Below the pieces are notes generated by a model. It did no database searches. It was not told the origin of the DNA and saw only the letters and a program-made list of their open reading frames with translations. Below, piece by piece: positions 1 through 6,820 of a DNA stretch of 19,664 nucleotides; positions within the stretch are counted from its first letter, which is position 1, and each line of letters starts with the position of its first letter. Origin of the DNA: Patescibacteria group bacterium (lineage in GTDB: Bacteria > Patescibacteriota > Minisyncoccia > Minisyncoccales > JAGOPM01); NCBI GenBank assembly GCA_022710815.1, contig JAKLGF010000001.1, forward strand, positions 1 to 19,664. The letters are read 5' to 3'. The translations under genes and the position numbers were made by a program.

Positions 1-562
1 TGGAAATAATAATCTTCTCTCCAATCTTGGCTACATATTCGTTAATGTACTGATCAATAGTAATGTCTGGATTCTTGATGAATTTCTGAGTATACAAACT
101 ATTTTCTTCTTTGAACTTGTTGAGTTTGTTTTCAACAATCTTTTCAATCATATCAGCTGGCTTTCCTGTTTGCTTGGCTTCTTCAATGTAGATTTCTTTT
201 TCCTTGTCTAAAACCTCTGCTGGAACATCTTCTGGCTTTAAGTATTTAGGATTGCTGGCAGCAATGTGCATAGCAATATCATGAGCCAATGTTGTAAAGT
301 CTGGGGATTTGGCAACAAAGTCTGTTTCGCATCTTAAATCAACCAAAACTCCTATTTTCTTGGTTAAATGAATATAGCTGTCAATTATTCCTTGGCTGGT
401 TTCTCGTCCACATCTCTTGTCAGCAACAGCCTGGCCCCATTTTCTCAAAAGGTCTTTGGCCTGGTCCATATCGCCATTAGTTTCTTCTAGGGCTTGTTTG
501 CACTTGGAAATAGAAACGCCTGTGGCCTCCCTAAGTTCTTTAACAAGGTCTAATGATATCAT
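1..562 (-). CDS. tsf: Elongation factor Ts (C-terminal part outside window)
   Basis: EF-Ts is the guanine nucleotide exchange factor that recycles EF-Tu from GDP to GTP form in the cytoplasm. The visible 187 residues begin MISLDLVKELREATG, an N-terminal UBA-like helical region typical of EF-Ts (residues 1-40), followed by the conserved core segment with CETDFVAKSPDF (about residues 77-88), the TDFV signature that contacts EF-Tu. No stop codon is reached before the left edge, so the gene is cut by the window. It lies 31 bases downstream of rpsB on the same strand, the classic rpsB-tsf operon. The ATG at 560-562 is chosen because it aligns with family N-termini; no Shine-Dalgarno sequence precedes it. 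The identification is secure. Confidence 0.95.
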   Translation of the reverse strand, partial: MISLDLVKELREATGVSISKCKQALEETNGDMDQAKDLLRKWGQAVADKRCGRETSQGIIDSYIHLTKKIGVLVDLRCETDFVAKSPDFTTLAHDIAMHIAASNPKYLKPEDVPAEVLDKEKEIYIEEAKQTGKPADMIEKIVENKLNKFKEENSLYTQKFIKNPDITIDQYINEYVAKIGEKIIIS

Positions 563-593
563 AGATATTTTTAAAATTACTTAAAAACAAAGA

Positions 594-1313
594 TTATTTT
601 TTATCAGGCACAGCTTTAACTGCAGGTTTGAGTCCTGATAATTCTTTTTGAATTGAGTCTAAAATATATTTAACAGAAGAAACTGCATCATCGCTGGCAG
701 GAATCATGTAGTCAACAATGTTAGGATCAACATTAGTGTCTGTGATAGCAACAATTTTAAGACCATAGTCTTTTCCTTCTTTAACTGCTAAAGCGTCTTT
801 TTCAATATCTAAGACGAATAAAACATCTGGTTGTCTATCAATATCTTTAATGCCTCCGATTTTCTTTTCCAATCTCTGCATTTCCTTAGTCATTTCAGAT
901 TGTTCTTTCTTGGTGTATTTATCCCAAGTTCCCAATTCTTTTCCTTTTTTAAGATCCTTGAATTGGTACATTCTTTTCTTAATGACATCGAAATTAGAAA
1001 TTGTGCCTCCCAACCATCTTTCCACAACATAGGGCCAATTCATGGCAGCGGCAAATTCCTTAACTATTTCCTTGGTTTGAGTCTTGGTTCCGACAATAAC
1101 AATTGTTTTGCCGTCCATAATGGATTGCTTTAAGAAAGCAATAGCTAAATTAAGCTTTTCCATTGTCTTATTCCCATCAATGATGTCGATAAAACCCTTA
1201 ACTCTGGAAATGTAAGGTTTCATTTTAGGATGTCTCCTAGAAACGCTATGGCCGAAAACCACTCCTGCTTCCACGAGATCTTTTTGGATATCTTGTTTGA
1301 TTTCTTCTGACAT
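594..1313 (-). CDS. rpsB: 30S ribosomal protein S2
   Basis: S2 is a late-assembling protein of the small ribosomal subunit, on the solvent side near S1 and the mRNA exit. The 239-aa product is family length. It shows the expected landmarks: GVVFGHSVSRRHPKM (about 18-32), IIDGNKTMEKL, the WLGGTISN motif (about 100-107; usually WLGGTLTN), a central coiled segment, PDVLFVLD, and the near-C-terminal DTNVDP and IPASDDA motifs. The ATG start matches family N-termini, but the bases before it are A-rich without an SD. A promoter lies close upstream, so the leader is only about 10 nt. It is the first gene of the rpsB-tsf operon. Confidence 0.97.
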   Translation of the reverse strand: MSEEIKQDIQKDLVEAGVVFGHSVSRRHPKMKPYISRVKGFIDIIDGNKTMEKLNLAIAFLKQSIMDGKTIVIVGTKTQTKEIVKEFAAAMNWPYVVERWLGGTISNFDVIKKRMYQFKDLKKGKELGTWDKYTKKEQSEMTKEMQRLEKKIGGIKDIDRQPDVLFVLDIEKDALAVKEGKDYGLKIVAITDTNVDPNIVDYMIPASDDAVSSVKYILDSIQKELSGLKPAVKAVPDKK

Positions 1314-1330
1314 ATTTTTTTACGTAGATA

Positions 1331-1358
1331 ATAATAGCATAATTTTTGGTTCTGACAA
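1331..1358 (-). promoter_or_regulatory. Candidate sigma-70-type promoter for rpsB-tsf
   Basis: On the minus strand TTGTCA (1358-1353) is followed after 16 nt by TATTAT (1336-1331). The ATG at 1313 is 17 nt past the -10, giving a predicted leader of about 10 nt without an SD. Prediction from sequence only. Confidence 0.55.
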
Positions 1359-1374
1359 GCCCCCTAGCCAAATT

Positions 1375-1406
1375 AAAACCCGCCTTTGACTGCAAAGCGG
1401 GTTTTT
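1375..1406 (-). terminator. Rho-independent terminator after the 1416-1955 gene
   Basis: The arm AAAACCCGC-(C)-TTTG pairs with CAAAGCGGGTTTT around a 3-5 nt loop, with one bulged C. Read on the minus strand it follows the TGA at 1416 directly and ends in a T-run. It separates this operon from the rpsB promoter. Confidence 0.85.
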
Positions 1407-1415
1407 GAGGTTTGG

Positions 1416-1955
1416 TCAGTTCAGAACTTGTCTGTGGGGAATGATGTTTGGTTTTTGGTTTTGGAGATAATAATCCATTGCCTGGCCAATGCGCAGAGCT
1501 GTATCATGATCCAAGAATCCCAATCTGTCTCCAACCCCAATGGCAAACAAAGAAAACTTGAGCCATTCTTGAGCATCCTGGAAAACGATCCCGGACACCA
1601 TTTCCATTGGTTCAGATGTTTCCAGTTCTAAATTGGCAACATCTGTTTGGATTTCATAAACTCGGAATCCGTATTTGTGTCCACAATTGGTGCATTCCAA
1701 GTTAAGATCAATTGCATCTCCTCTGAACGTATCAATGCTGCCACAATGGGTACATTTGAAAACTTTCTGGTTTCCCAAAGCAACAGTCTCGGGCATCATG
1801 GCTTTAGCAACAGACACTATCGCTGTTTTCGAATCAATGTAGGAGATAAGAACTCCTTTATTGTATGGACCAGGAACATTATTCACAGACACAGATGATC
1901 CAATTTCAAGCGGATAGTCATTTTTGAATTCTGATACAGGGATCTTTTTCTCCAT
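1416..1955 (-). CDS. Zinc-ribbon protein of unknown function
   Basis: I do not recognise this 179-aa protein. A central zinc ribbon is visible: CTHC at residues 68-71 and CTNC at 88-91, each followed by glycine, spaced as in a four-cysteine knuckle. Before it (20-60) is a segment with alternating hydrophobic residues that could be a beta barrel (GVLISYIDSKTAIVSVA). After it come a beta segment (98-125) and a helical C-terminus. No signal peptide or membrane segment. AGGAGG lies just 3 nt before the ATG and directly abuts the upstream gene's TAA, so the two genes are probably translationally coupled. The gene ends in TGA and is followed by a terminator. Nucleic-acid or ribosome binding is possible but unproven. 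Confidence 0.75.
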   Translation of the reverse strand: MEKKIPVSEFKNDYPLEIGSSVSVNNVPGPYNKGVLISYIDSKTAIVSVAKAMMPETVALGNQKVFKCTHCGSIDTFRGDAIDLNLECTNCGHKYGFRVYEIQTDVANLELETSEPMEMVSGIVFQDAQEWLKFSLFAIGVGDRLGFLDHDTALRIGQAMDYYLQNQKPNIIPHRQVLN

Positions 1956-1964
1956 TAGCCTCCT

Positions 1965-2174
1965 TTATGAATAATCCGATTCGCCATCGCGATGGTTGAG
2001 CTCACAAGTGATTGTCTCAATTTCATATCCGATCTTATCCAGCTCGGCTCGATCAATGGCTCCTATACGCGCGCCAAATCTGAGTAGCTTGATAATGGTT
2101 GAAACGATGCAATTCCTTGTTTCTCTGAGCTCTTTTCTCTTCTGCTTGTCTTCTGGCTTAAGCTTTTTGGCCAT
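1965..2174 (-). CDS. Small basic protein of unknown function
   Basis: A 69-aa unrecognised protein, first gene of the operon with the zinc-ribbon gene. The N-terminus is very basic (MAKKLKPEDKQKRKELRETR), the centre (25-45) can form an amphipathic helix, and the C-terminus is acidic. It has no membrane segment and only two cysteines (22 and 57). It is supported as real by a GAGGGG SD close to the ATG, a good promoter upstream, and tight spacing to the next gene (9 nt, containing AGGAGG). CpG is unusually dense (about 11 in 210 bp), far above neighbouring core genes, suggesting different ancestry or selection. Confidence 0.65.
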   Translation of the reverse strand: MAKKLKPEDKQKRKELRETRNCIVSTIIKLLRFGARIGAIDRAELDKIGYEIETITCELNHRDGESDYS

Positions 2175-2240
2175 TTTCCCCTCTCTTTCTTTTGAACTGA
2201 CAAATATGTTTTAAACAACCTTTTGGGTTTTGCTTTCCCT

Positions 2241-2269
2241 ATTAAATCATATCTTTTAGCCGCTGTCAA
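2241..2269 (-). promoter_or_regulatory. Strong candidate promoter for the 2174-1416 operon
   Basis: TTGACA (2269-2264), 17 nt spacer, TTTAAT (2246-2241) on the minus strand: a perfect -35 and 5/6 -10. The predicted leader is about 60 nt and carries an SD. It diverges from the rpmE promoter. Confidence 0.7.
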
Positions 2270-2298
2270 AGCCTGGGGTCTTGCTTTTTTCAAGTTTT

Positions 2299-2327
2299 TT
2301 GTTACAATAGCAATGCAATAATATACT
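2299..2327 (+). promoter_or_regulatory. Candidate promoter for rpmE-prfA
   Basis: TTGTTA (2299-2304), 17 nt, TATACT (2322-2327); an overlapping alternative -10 is TAATAT (2319-2324), which ends 6 nt before the ATG at 2331. Either choice leaves no room for an SD, so the mRNA is predicted to be leaderless or nearly so. Confidence 0.55.
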
Positions 2328-2330
2328 CGT

Positions 2331-2597
2331 ATGAAAAAAGAGATACATCCAAAATATTTTGAAACAGCCACTGTCCGCTGCGCTTGCGGAAATACTTTTA
2401 CTGTTGGATCAACCAAAGAGTATTTAGAAGTGGAAGTCTGCCCTAAATGCCATCCTTTTTACACTGGAAAGGAAAAGATCATGGATACCATGGGACAAAT
2501 CCAGAAGTTTAACAAGAAGATGGAAGGCAGAAAACAAGATTTGGTTTCTAAAAAAGCCAAAAAGGCTGCTAAAAAAGAAAGCAAGAAGAAAAGTTAA
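2331..2597 (+). CDS. rpmE: 50S ribosomal protein L31 (zinc-binding type)
   Basis: L31 forms an inter-subunit bridge on the large ribosomal subunit. The 88-aa product begins [20 protein letters not shown], the family signature, and keeps the four zinc cysteines (C17, C19, C37, C40), so it is the C+ type that can store zinc. CHPFYTGK (40-47) is the usual conserved end of the core. It then carries a long lysine-rich tail (about 60-88), longer than the roughly 70-aa E. coli protein. The ATG has no SD and sits immediately after a -10 hexamer. prfA follows after 6 nt in the same reading frame. rpmE-prfA adjacency is common in bacteria. Confidence 0.95.
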   Translation: MKKEIHPKYFETATVRCACGNTFTVGSTKEYLEVEVCPKCHPFYTGKEKIMDTMGQIQKFNKKMEGRKQDLVSKKAKKAAKKESKKKS

Positions 2598-2603
2598 TCT
2601 TGT

Positions 2604-3362
2604 ATGGAAGAAAATACCTTCCAACAACCAACCAAAGATTCTATTATCGTTGAAATACGAGCAGGAGTGGGCGGCGATGAAGCCGCTCTTTTTGCTGCTG
2701 ATCTTTTCAATGCTTACAGCAAATATGCCAATTCCCAAGGCTTTAATGTTTCTGTAATGGATGAAAGCTTTAATGAATTAAAAGGCTACAAGGAAGTAAT
2801 TTTCAAAATTACTGGCCCAGGAGTCTATGATAAATTCCAATATGAAGGAGGAGTTCATAGAGTCCAAAGAATTCCCAAAACAGAAAAAAGCGGGAGAATC
2901 CATACTTCCACAATTTCTGTAGCTATCATGCCTATTCCTTCTCAAACTGAAATCCAAATTCAGCCTCATGAAATTAGATTTGAAGCTTGCAAGTCAGGAG
3001 GAGCTGGAGGACAGAATGTTAACAAAAGAGAAACTGCTGTCAGAATTGTCCATATTCCAACCAATATTGCTGTTGAGTCCCAGAATTCCAGAAACCAACA
3101 ACAGAATAGAGAAAATGCCATGGCCATGTTAAGAGCTAAATTGTTTGAAATGAAAAATGCTCAGCAAAACCAAGAAATGCAGAATCAGAGAAATGCTCAG
3201 ATTGGCTCAGCAGATAGAAGTGAAAAGATTAGAACCTACAATTTCCCCCAAGATAGAATTACTGACCATAGAATAAACGAATCCTGGCATAATATTGAAA
3301 AGATAATGGAAGGAAAAATGGATAAAATGTTTAACCAATTAAAACAAGGATTTGAAAAGTAA
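2604..3362 (+). CDS. prfA: Peptide chain release factor 1, short form lacking domain 1
   Basis: RF1 recognises UAA and UAG in the ribosomal A site and triggers peptide release. The 252-aa product starts at what is about residue 100 of canonical RF1 (about 360 aa): VEIRAGVGGDEAALFA (16-31) opens domain 2. The codon-reading loop carries PKT at 91-93 (the RF1 PxT motif, not the RF2 SPF), within HRVQRIPKT. The catalytic GGQ is at 135-137 in SGGAGGQNVNK. DRSEKIRTYNFPQDRITDHRI near 208-228 is the normal C-terminal block. Domain 1, which contacts the L11/GTPase-centre region, is missing. A UAA (the rpmE stop) lies in the same frame 6 nt upstream, so no longer start exists. No SD; probably coupled to rpmE. 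Confidence 0.93.
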   Translation: MEENTFQQPTKDSIIVEIRAGVGGDEAALFAADLFNAYSKYANSQGFNVSVMDESFNELKGYKEVIFKITGPGVYDKFQYEGGVHRVQRIPKTEKSGRIHTSTISVAIMPIPSQTEIQIQPHEIRFEACKSGGAGGQNVNKRETAVRIVHIPTNIAVESQNSRNQQQNRENAMAMLRAKLFEMKNAQQNQEMQNQRNAQIGSADRSEKIRTYNFPQDRITDHRINESWHNIEKIMEGKMDKMFNQLKQGFEK

Positions 3363-3387
3363 AAACTCCGCATCTAGCGGAGTTTTT
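3361..3387. terminator. Bidirectional terminator between prfA and the transglycosylase gene
   Basis: An 11-bp perfect stem, AAAAACTCCGC (3361-3371) with GCGGAGTTTTT (3377-3387), and loop ATCTA. It overlaps the prfA stop codon, and A/T runs on both sides let it serve both convergent genes. Confidence 0.9.
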
Positions 3388-3390
3388 GAA

Positions 3391-4776
3391 TTAGAATAGT
3401 TTGGCCTGACAAGAGGCGGACATTGTTCCAGTATCAATAAAGGTCTGGATGCAGGTTGCTTTGGCTGCCACTCCTGATGGATAACCATAATCTCCCCCAA
3501 AGTATCTTTTAGCGGCTGTTCTTTCTCCATAGGCATTAGCATTGGCTCCAGCATCTTTGAGGAATAAGGAAGCAGCATACATGGCATCAGTAAAGTTCCA
3601 AGGATTGGGAGCATGGCCAACATAGGCAGAGATTTGATCTTTGAATAGATTCCAAGTGGTAGGCATGAATTGAGCTGGGCCCATTGCTCCTCCATAAGTG
3701 CATCCAATTTGAGGAGCCGGACAAGAAACAGGAGTTTTGGTAAAATCCAATCCAGCTGCTTTGCAGATTTCAATAAAGGGAGCAGCTTGATTAGGCCTCA
3801 TTACTTTTTTCCCAGCAGCGCTCAAACCATTAGCTCCAGCAATGTAGCACTTACCCACATTCTTTCCAATTCTAGTTTCCTGGGCAAAAATGGCTAAAAC
3901 AAAAGCTGGTCTAACTCCAATCTGAGTAGCTACTTTCTGAGCAATGGCCAAAGCTTCTCCAAAACTGGGAGCTTTGGTGCTATCTGAAACTCCGGCTAAT
4001 TCAAAGATTCTGGAACGAATCTTAGCTGCTTCTACTTCAGCCTGAGTTTTGTATTTAAGAAATTCAGCTTCTTGTTGTTTGGTAGTTTTTAAAACAACAT
4101 CTTTTTGCTTTTTAAGAGCTTGATTTTGTTCTTTCAAATCTTCTTTGACTTCAATAACATCTTCTAATTTATCTTTCTGATCGCTTAATTTAACTTTTTG
4201 GTTTTGAAGGTAGTCTTTTAAATCAACAGCGCTTTCTAAAAAGTCTTTGTTCTGAGAAGAAAAAGATTCCAGAGCCATCAATTCGTCCGCTATATCATTA
4301 ATATCATTCTGAGACAAAAATACTTCCAAAGCGCTTTGATTATCGCTTTGTTGTATCTCTCTTAAAAGAACAGAGAGTCTTTGTCTTAAATCTTCAATTT
4401 TGAAACTGGCTTCGCTAATTGAAGCCGATGTTTTGTTAACCTGCAAAGAAAGATCTTTGACTAAAATATTGTTCTTAGAAATTTCATTATCTAACTTGCT
4501 GATCTTGGATTGCAAAGATCCAATCTCGTTCTTAAGAGTTTTGGCTTGGCCTTGGGCTTGCTTGGCGCCTTGGTCAAAAATCTTAGCCTTGGCCTCAAAA
4601 AAAGCCAGACATTGCTTCATGTATGAGTCGCATTGGGTTTGTTCTACTGTTTTGCAAATAGCATCAATATTGGCATCCTTGCAATTAGTATCATCAGCCA
4701 CAAAAGCCGCCCAAGCAGTAGAAGCAATTAGAAGCAAAGCACATGAAAAAAGAAATGTGGTTTTGAGCATTTTCAT
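3391..4776 (-). CDS. Secreted coiled-coil lytic transglycosylase
   Basis: This is probably a murein-cleaving enzyme exported to the cell surface. The 461-aa product has an N-terminal signal peptide (MKMLKTTFLFSCALLLIAST, cleavage likely after AWA near 23), a long coiled coil (about 62-255) resembling EnvC/PcsB-type regulators, and a C-terminal SLT/MltB-like lytic transglycosylase domain (about 272-445). The likely catalytic Glu is E300 in AQETRIG, and the fold-typical GGAMGPAQFMPTTW lies at 362-375. Ten cysteines fall in the exported part (32, 41, 49, 56, 310, 338, 352, 359, 442, 456), suggesting disulfides. The frame stays open upstream to 4998, but that would overlap rplY and its terminator. 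The ATG at 4776 gives the signal peptide and lies 6 nt after TATAAT. No SD. Confidence 0.88.
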   Translation of the reverse strand: MKMLKTTFLFSCALLLIASTAWAAFVADDTNCKDANIDAICKTVEQTQCDSYMKQCLAFFEAKAKIFDQGAKQAQGQAKTLKNEIGSLQSKISKLDNEISKNNILVKDLSLQVNKTSASISEASFKIEDLRQRLSVLLREIQQSDNQSALEVFLSQNDINDIADELMALESFSSQNKDFLESAVDLKDYLQNQKVKLSDQKDKLEDVIEVKEDLKEQNQALKKQKDVVLKTTKQQEAEFLKYKTQAEVEAAKIRSRIFELAGVSDSTKAPSFGEALAIAQKVATQIGVRPAFVLAIFAQETRIGKNVGKCYIAGANGLSAAGKKVMRPNQAAPFIEICKAAGLDFTKTPVSCPAPQIGCTYGGAMGPAQFMPTTWNLFKDQISAYVGHAPNPWNFTDAMYAASLFLKDAGANANAYGERTAAKRYFGGDYGYPSGVAAKATCIQTFIDTGTMSASCQAKLF

Positions 4777-4782
4777 GCTTTG

Positions 4783-4791
4783 ATTATACCA
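4783..4791 (-). promoter_or_regulatory. Extended -10 promoter for the transglycosylase gene (leaderless)
   Basis: TGG-TATAAT on the minus strand, a perfect extended -10 with no clear -35. The ATG begins 6 nt after the hexamer, so transcription should start at or beside the A of the start codon. Confidence 0.6.
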
Positions 4792-4818
4792 AATAGTTTG
4801 ATTAGGAAAAGTGAAAAC

Positions 4819-4843
4819 AAAAAAGCCCCCTTGCGGGGGCTTT
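4819..4843 (-). terminator. Rho-independent terminator of rplY
   Basis: A 9-bp perfect stem AAAGCCCCC/GGGGGCTTT with a 4-nt loop, followed on the minus strand by a T-run. It begins 13 nt past the rplY stop. Confidence 0.92.
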
Positions 4844-4855
4844 GTAATAATCAAA

Positions 4856-5512
4856 TTATTCTTTGGTTTCTTCTCCTTCAACAACTTCTTCCTTCTTTTC
4901 CTTTTCAATCTTTTCAACTGCTTCCACATTTTCTTCAATAGCTTGAGACAATTCAGCGTCAATGTCTTGAGGAGCAGCAACCAAAGCCACAATTTCATCT
5001 TCTTTCTTTAATGCATGGACCTTGGATGACAATTTGATGTCTTTAACTAGAATTCTGGATTCAAAATCAACCAAAGCTGCAATGTCAACCTGGATTTCAT
5101 GAGGAATATCCTGAGGCAAACATTTAACATGCAATTCTGAGAAATTCTTAACCAAGGTACCCTTCAAGTCCTTAGCTGCTGGGGCTTCTCCAACAAAGAT
5201 CAAAGGAACAGCAACTTCTGTTTCTTCTGTCATGCTTGGAGCATAGAAATCAACATGGGTGATTTCTCCTGATAAAGGATCCATTTGATAATCATGAATC
5301 AAAACAGAAACCTTGTCTCCCTCAACTTGTAAGGTGATCAAAGAGGTTTCTCCGGCTTTTTTGAAAAGCTGATTGAATTGTTTTAAATCGAGTTCAATAG
5401 GAAGATTTTTATGGTTTGGACCATACAAAACAGCAGGCAAAAGTCCTTTTTCCCTAAGCTGCTCTACTTTCATTCCTGTGATTTCGCGTTTTTTAGCTGA
5501 AATTGTTTCCAT
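4856..5512 (-). CDS. rplY: 50S ribosomal protein L25 (long CTC form)
   Basis: L25 binds 5S rRNA in the large subunit. The 218-aa product is the two-domain CTC form: the N-terminal 5S-binding barrel (about 1-90, with the typical start ISAKKREITG, LLPAVLYGP and DPLSGEITHVDFY) and the C-terminal TL5-like beta domain (about 95-180, with VPLIFVGEAPAAKDLKGTLV and IPHEIQVDIA). An acidic, Lys/Glu-rich tail of about 35 residues follows. The ATG fits family N-termini; the short leader lacks an SD. It is transcribed alone between a promoter at 5539-5566 and a good terminator. Confidence 0.94.
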   Translation of the reverse strand: METISAKKREITGMKVEQLREKGLLPAVLYGPNHKNLPIELDLKQFNQLFKKAGETSLITLQVEGDKVSVLIHDYQMDPLSGEITHVDFYAPSMTEETEVAVPLIFVGEAPAAKDLKGTLVKNFSELHVKCLPQDIPHEIQVDIAALVDFESRILVKDIKLSSKVHALKKEDEIVALVAAPQDIDAELSQAIEENVEAVEKIEKEKKEEVVEGEETKE

Positions 5513-5538
5513 AGTAGTTTGTATTTTTTAACAGTTTC

Positions 5539-5566
5539 ATATTACATAAATCCCTGGATTAGTCAA
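5539..5566 (-). promoter_or_regulatory. Candidate promoter for rplY
   Basis: TTGACT (5566-5561), 16 nt, TAATAT (5544-5539) on the minus strand. Predicted leader about 20 nt, A-rich and without an SD. The promoter starts only a few bases past the murC stop, and I see no hairpin terminator between the two genes. Confidence 0.5.
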
Positions 5567-5569
5567 CCA

Positions 5570-6820
5570 TTAGAGGGTGTAGAAGTCGCCCGCGCTCATT
5601 ATGAGCAGAACTTGGCCATCTTGGAGATTGTCTTTGAGGTATTCTCTGATTTCTGCTTGAGGAACATATTTTACTCCCGCTTCCTCTGCTAGAATCCTTG
5701 AATTGATCTGGCTTTTAGCAATTTGGTCTTCTCTTCCTGCTACATCATAGATGTCAGTTAGAATGAACTCATTGGACAGTTCCTTGCAAAGAGAAAGGTT
5801 TTTCTTGAATTCTTCATGAAAAAACAAGGTTCTTTTGTATTGATGGGGCTGAAAAACACAAGTCAGGAATTTGTCTGGATATTTCTGCCTAATTCCTTTT
5901 ACAGTTTCAATTAATTGAGTTGGATGGTGGCCATAGTCAGAAATATGGATAATTATTTTCCCTTCAATATTCATTTCTTTTTCTTCTAGCCTTCTCCAAG
6001 CTCCTTGGTAATTCTCTAAAGATTTAATTGCTAACTCTTTTGAGATATCCAGAATTTCAGCTAATTTCAAAACTGCATTAGCATTTTCTTGGTTGTAGTC
6101 TCCTGGAACTTTCAAATCCAATTTGATTTGATTGCTGTAATTAATACAATTCTTTACTCCAAAATCATTTTCAATAGATTGATTCAAAATTAAATAACCA
6201 TCTTCTGGTAAATGGGAGATAAAATCATGATAAGCAGAGTTTAAATCAGCCAAGTCTTTGAAATAGTCTAAGTGGTCTATTTCAATATTGGTCAAAATGA
6301 CAATCTGGGGCCAATGATTTAAAAATGATCTTTTATATTCATCAGCTTCAATGATTAAGTATTTTGATTTCCCAGCTCTGAAATTAGTATTTCCAAATTC
6401 TTTTAATTTGGTTCCAATAATCACAGTGGGATCTAAGTCTGAATTCTCAAGCATTAAAGCAGCCATGGCAGCTGTAGTGCTTTTGCCATGGGAACCGCAA
6501 ACAGCAATAGTAAAATACTCTTTTGTTATTTCCCCCAATAATTCTGGGGAAGTCTTGCACACAATTCCTAATTCTTGAGCTTGGATATATTCTGGATTAT
6601 CAGGATTAACTGCTGGGCTAAAAGCAACGATGTCTGGCTTTACTTGATCAATGTTTTCTTTGTTCTGATTAAGAAAAACAGAAATTCCCTTTTCTTTTAA
6701 CAATTGAGTTATTTCACTCTCAACCAAATCTGAGCCATAAACATCATGGCCTTGTGATTTGAAATATTGGGCAACAGCAGAAATTCCAATGCCCCCAATT
6801 CCGATGAAATAGTATTTCAT
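5570..6820 (-). CDS. murC: UDP-N-acetylmuramate-L-alanine ligase
   Basis: MurC adds the first amino acid, L-alanine, to UDP-MurNAc in the cytoplasm, so the organism makes its own peptidoglycan precursor. All Mur-ligase landmarks are visible: N-terminal Rossmann GIGGIGISAVA (7-17), ATP-binding CGSHGKSTT (108-116; GTHGKTTT in most MurC), EADEY (158-162), LTNIEIDHLDY (176-186), the C-terminal DYGHHPT motif, and FQPHQYKRT. At 416 aa it is shorter than typical MurC (about 450-490). The related tripeptide ligase Mpl shares these motifs and cannot be fully excluded, though length and context favour MurC. The ATG overlaps the thpR stop as ATGA, so translation is coupled. Confidence 0.9.
   Translation of the reverse strand: MKYYFIGIGGIGISAVAQYFKSQGHDVYGSDLVESEITQLLKEKGISVFLNQNKENIDQVKPDIVAFSPAVNPDNPEYIQAQELGIVCKTSPELLGEITKEYFTIAVCGSHGKSTTAAMAALMLENSDLDPTVIIGTKLKEFGNTNFRAGKSKYLIIEADEYKRSFLNHWPQIVILTNIEIDHLDYFKDLADLNSAYHDFISHLPEDGYLILNQSIENDFGVKNCINYSNQIKLDLKVPGDYNQENANAVLKLAEILDISKELAIKSLENYQGAWRRLEEKEMNIEGKIIIHISDYGHHPTQLIETVKGIRQKYPDKFLTCVFQPHQYKRTLFFHEEFKKNLSLCKELSNEFILTDIYDVAGREDQIAKSQINSRILAEEAGVKYVPQAEIREYLKDNLQDGQVLLIMSAGDFYTL

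Noticed and set aside
831..1133. Plus-strand open frames over rpsB and similar antisense frames over the other genes
   Set aside because: They lie opposite well-identified genes, show compositions typical of reversed coding sequence, and lack SD or leaderless promoter signals.
4777..4998. N-terminal extension of the transglycosylase frame
   Set aside because: It would overlap rplY in another frame, cross a strong terminator, and bury the signal peptide; the ATG at 4776 has its own promoter.
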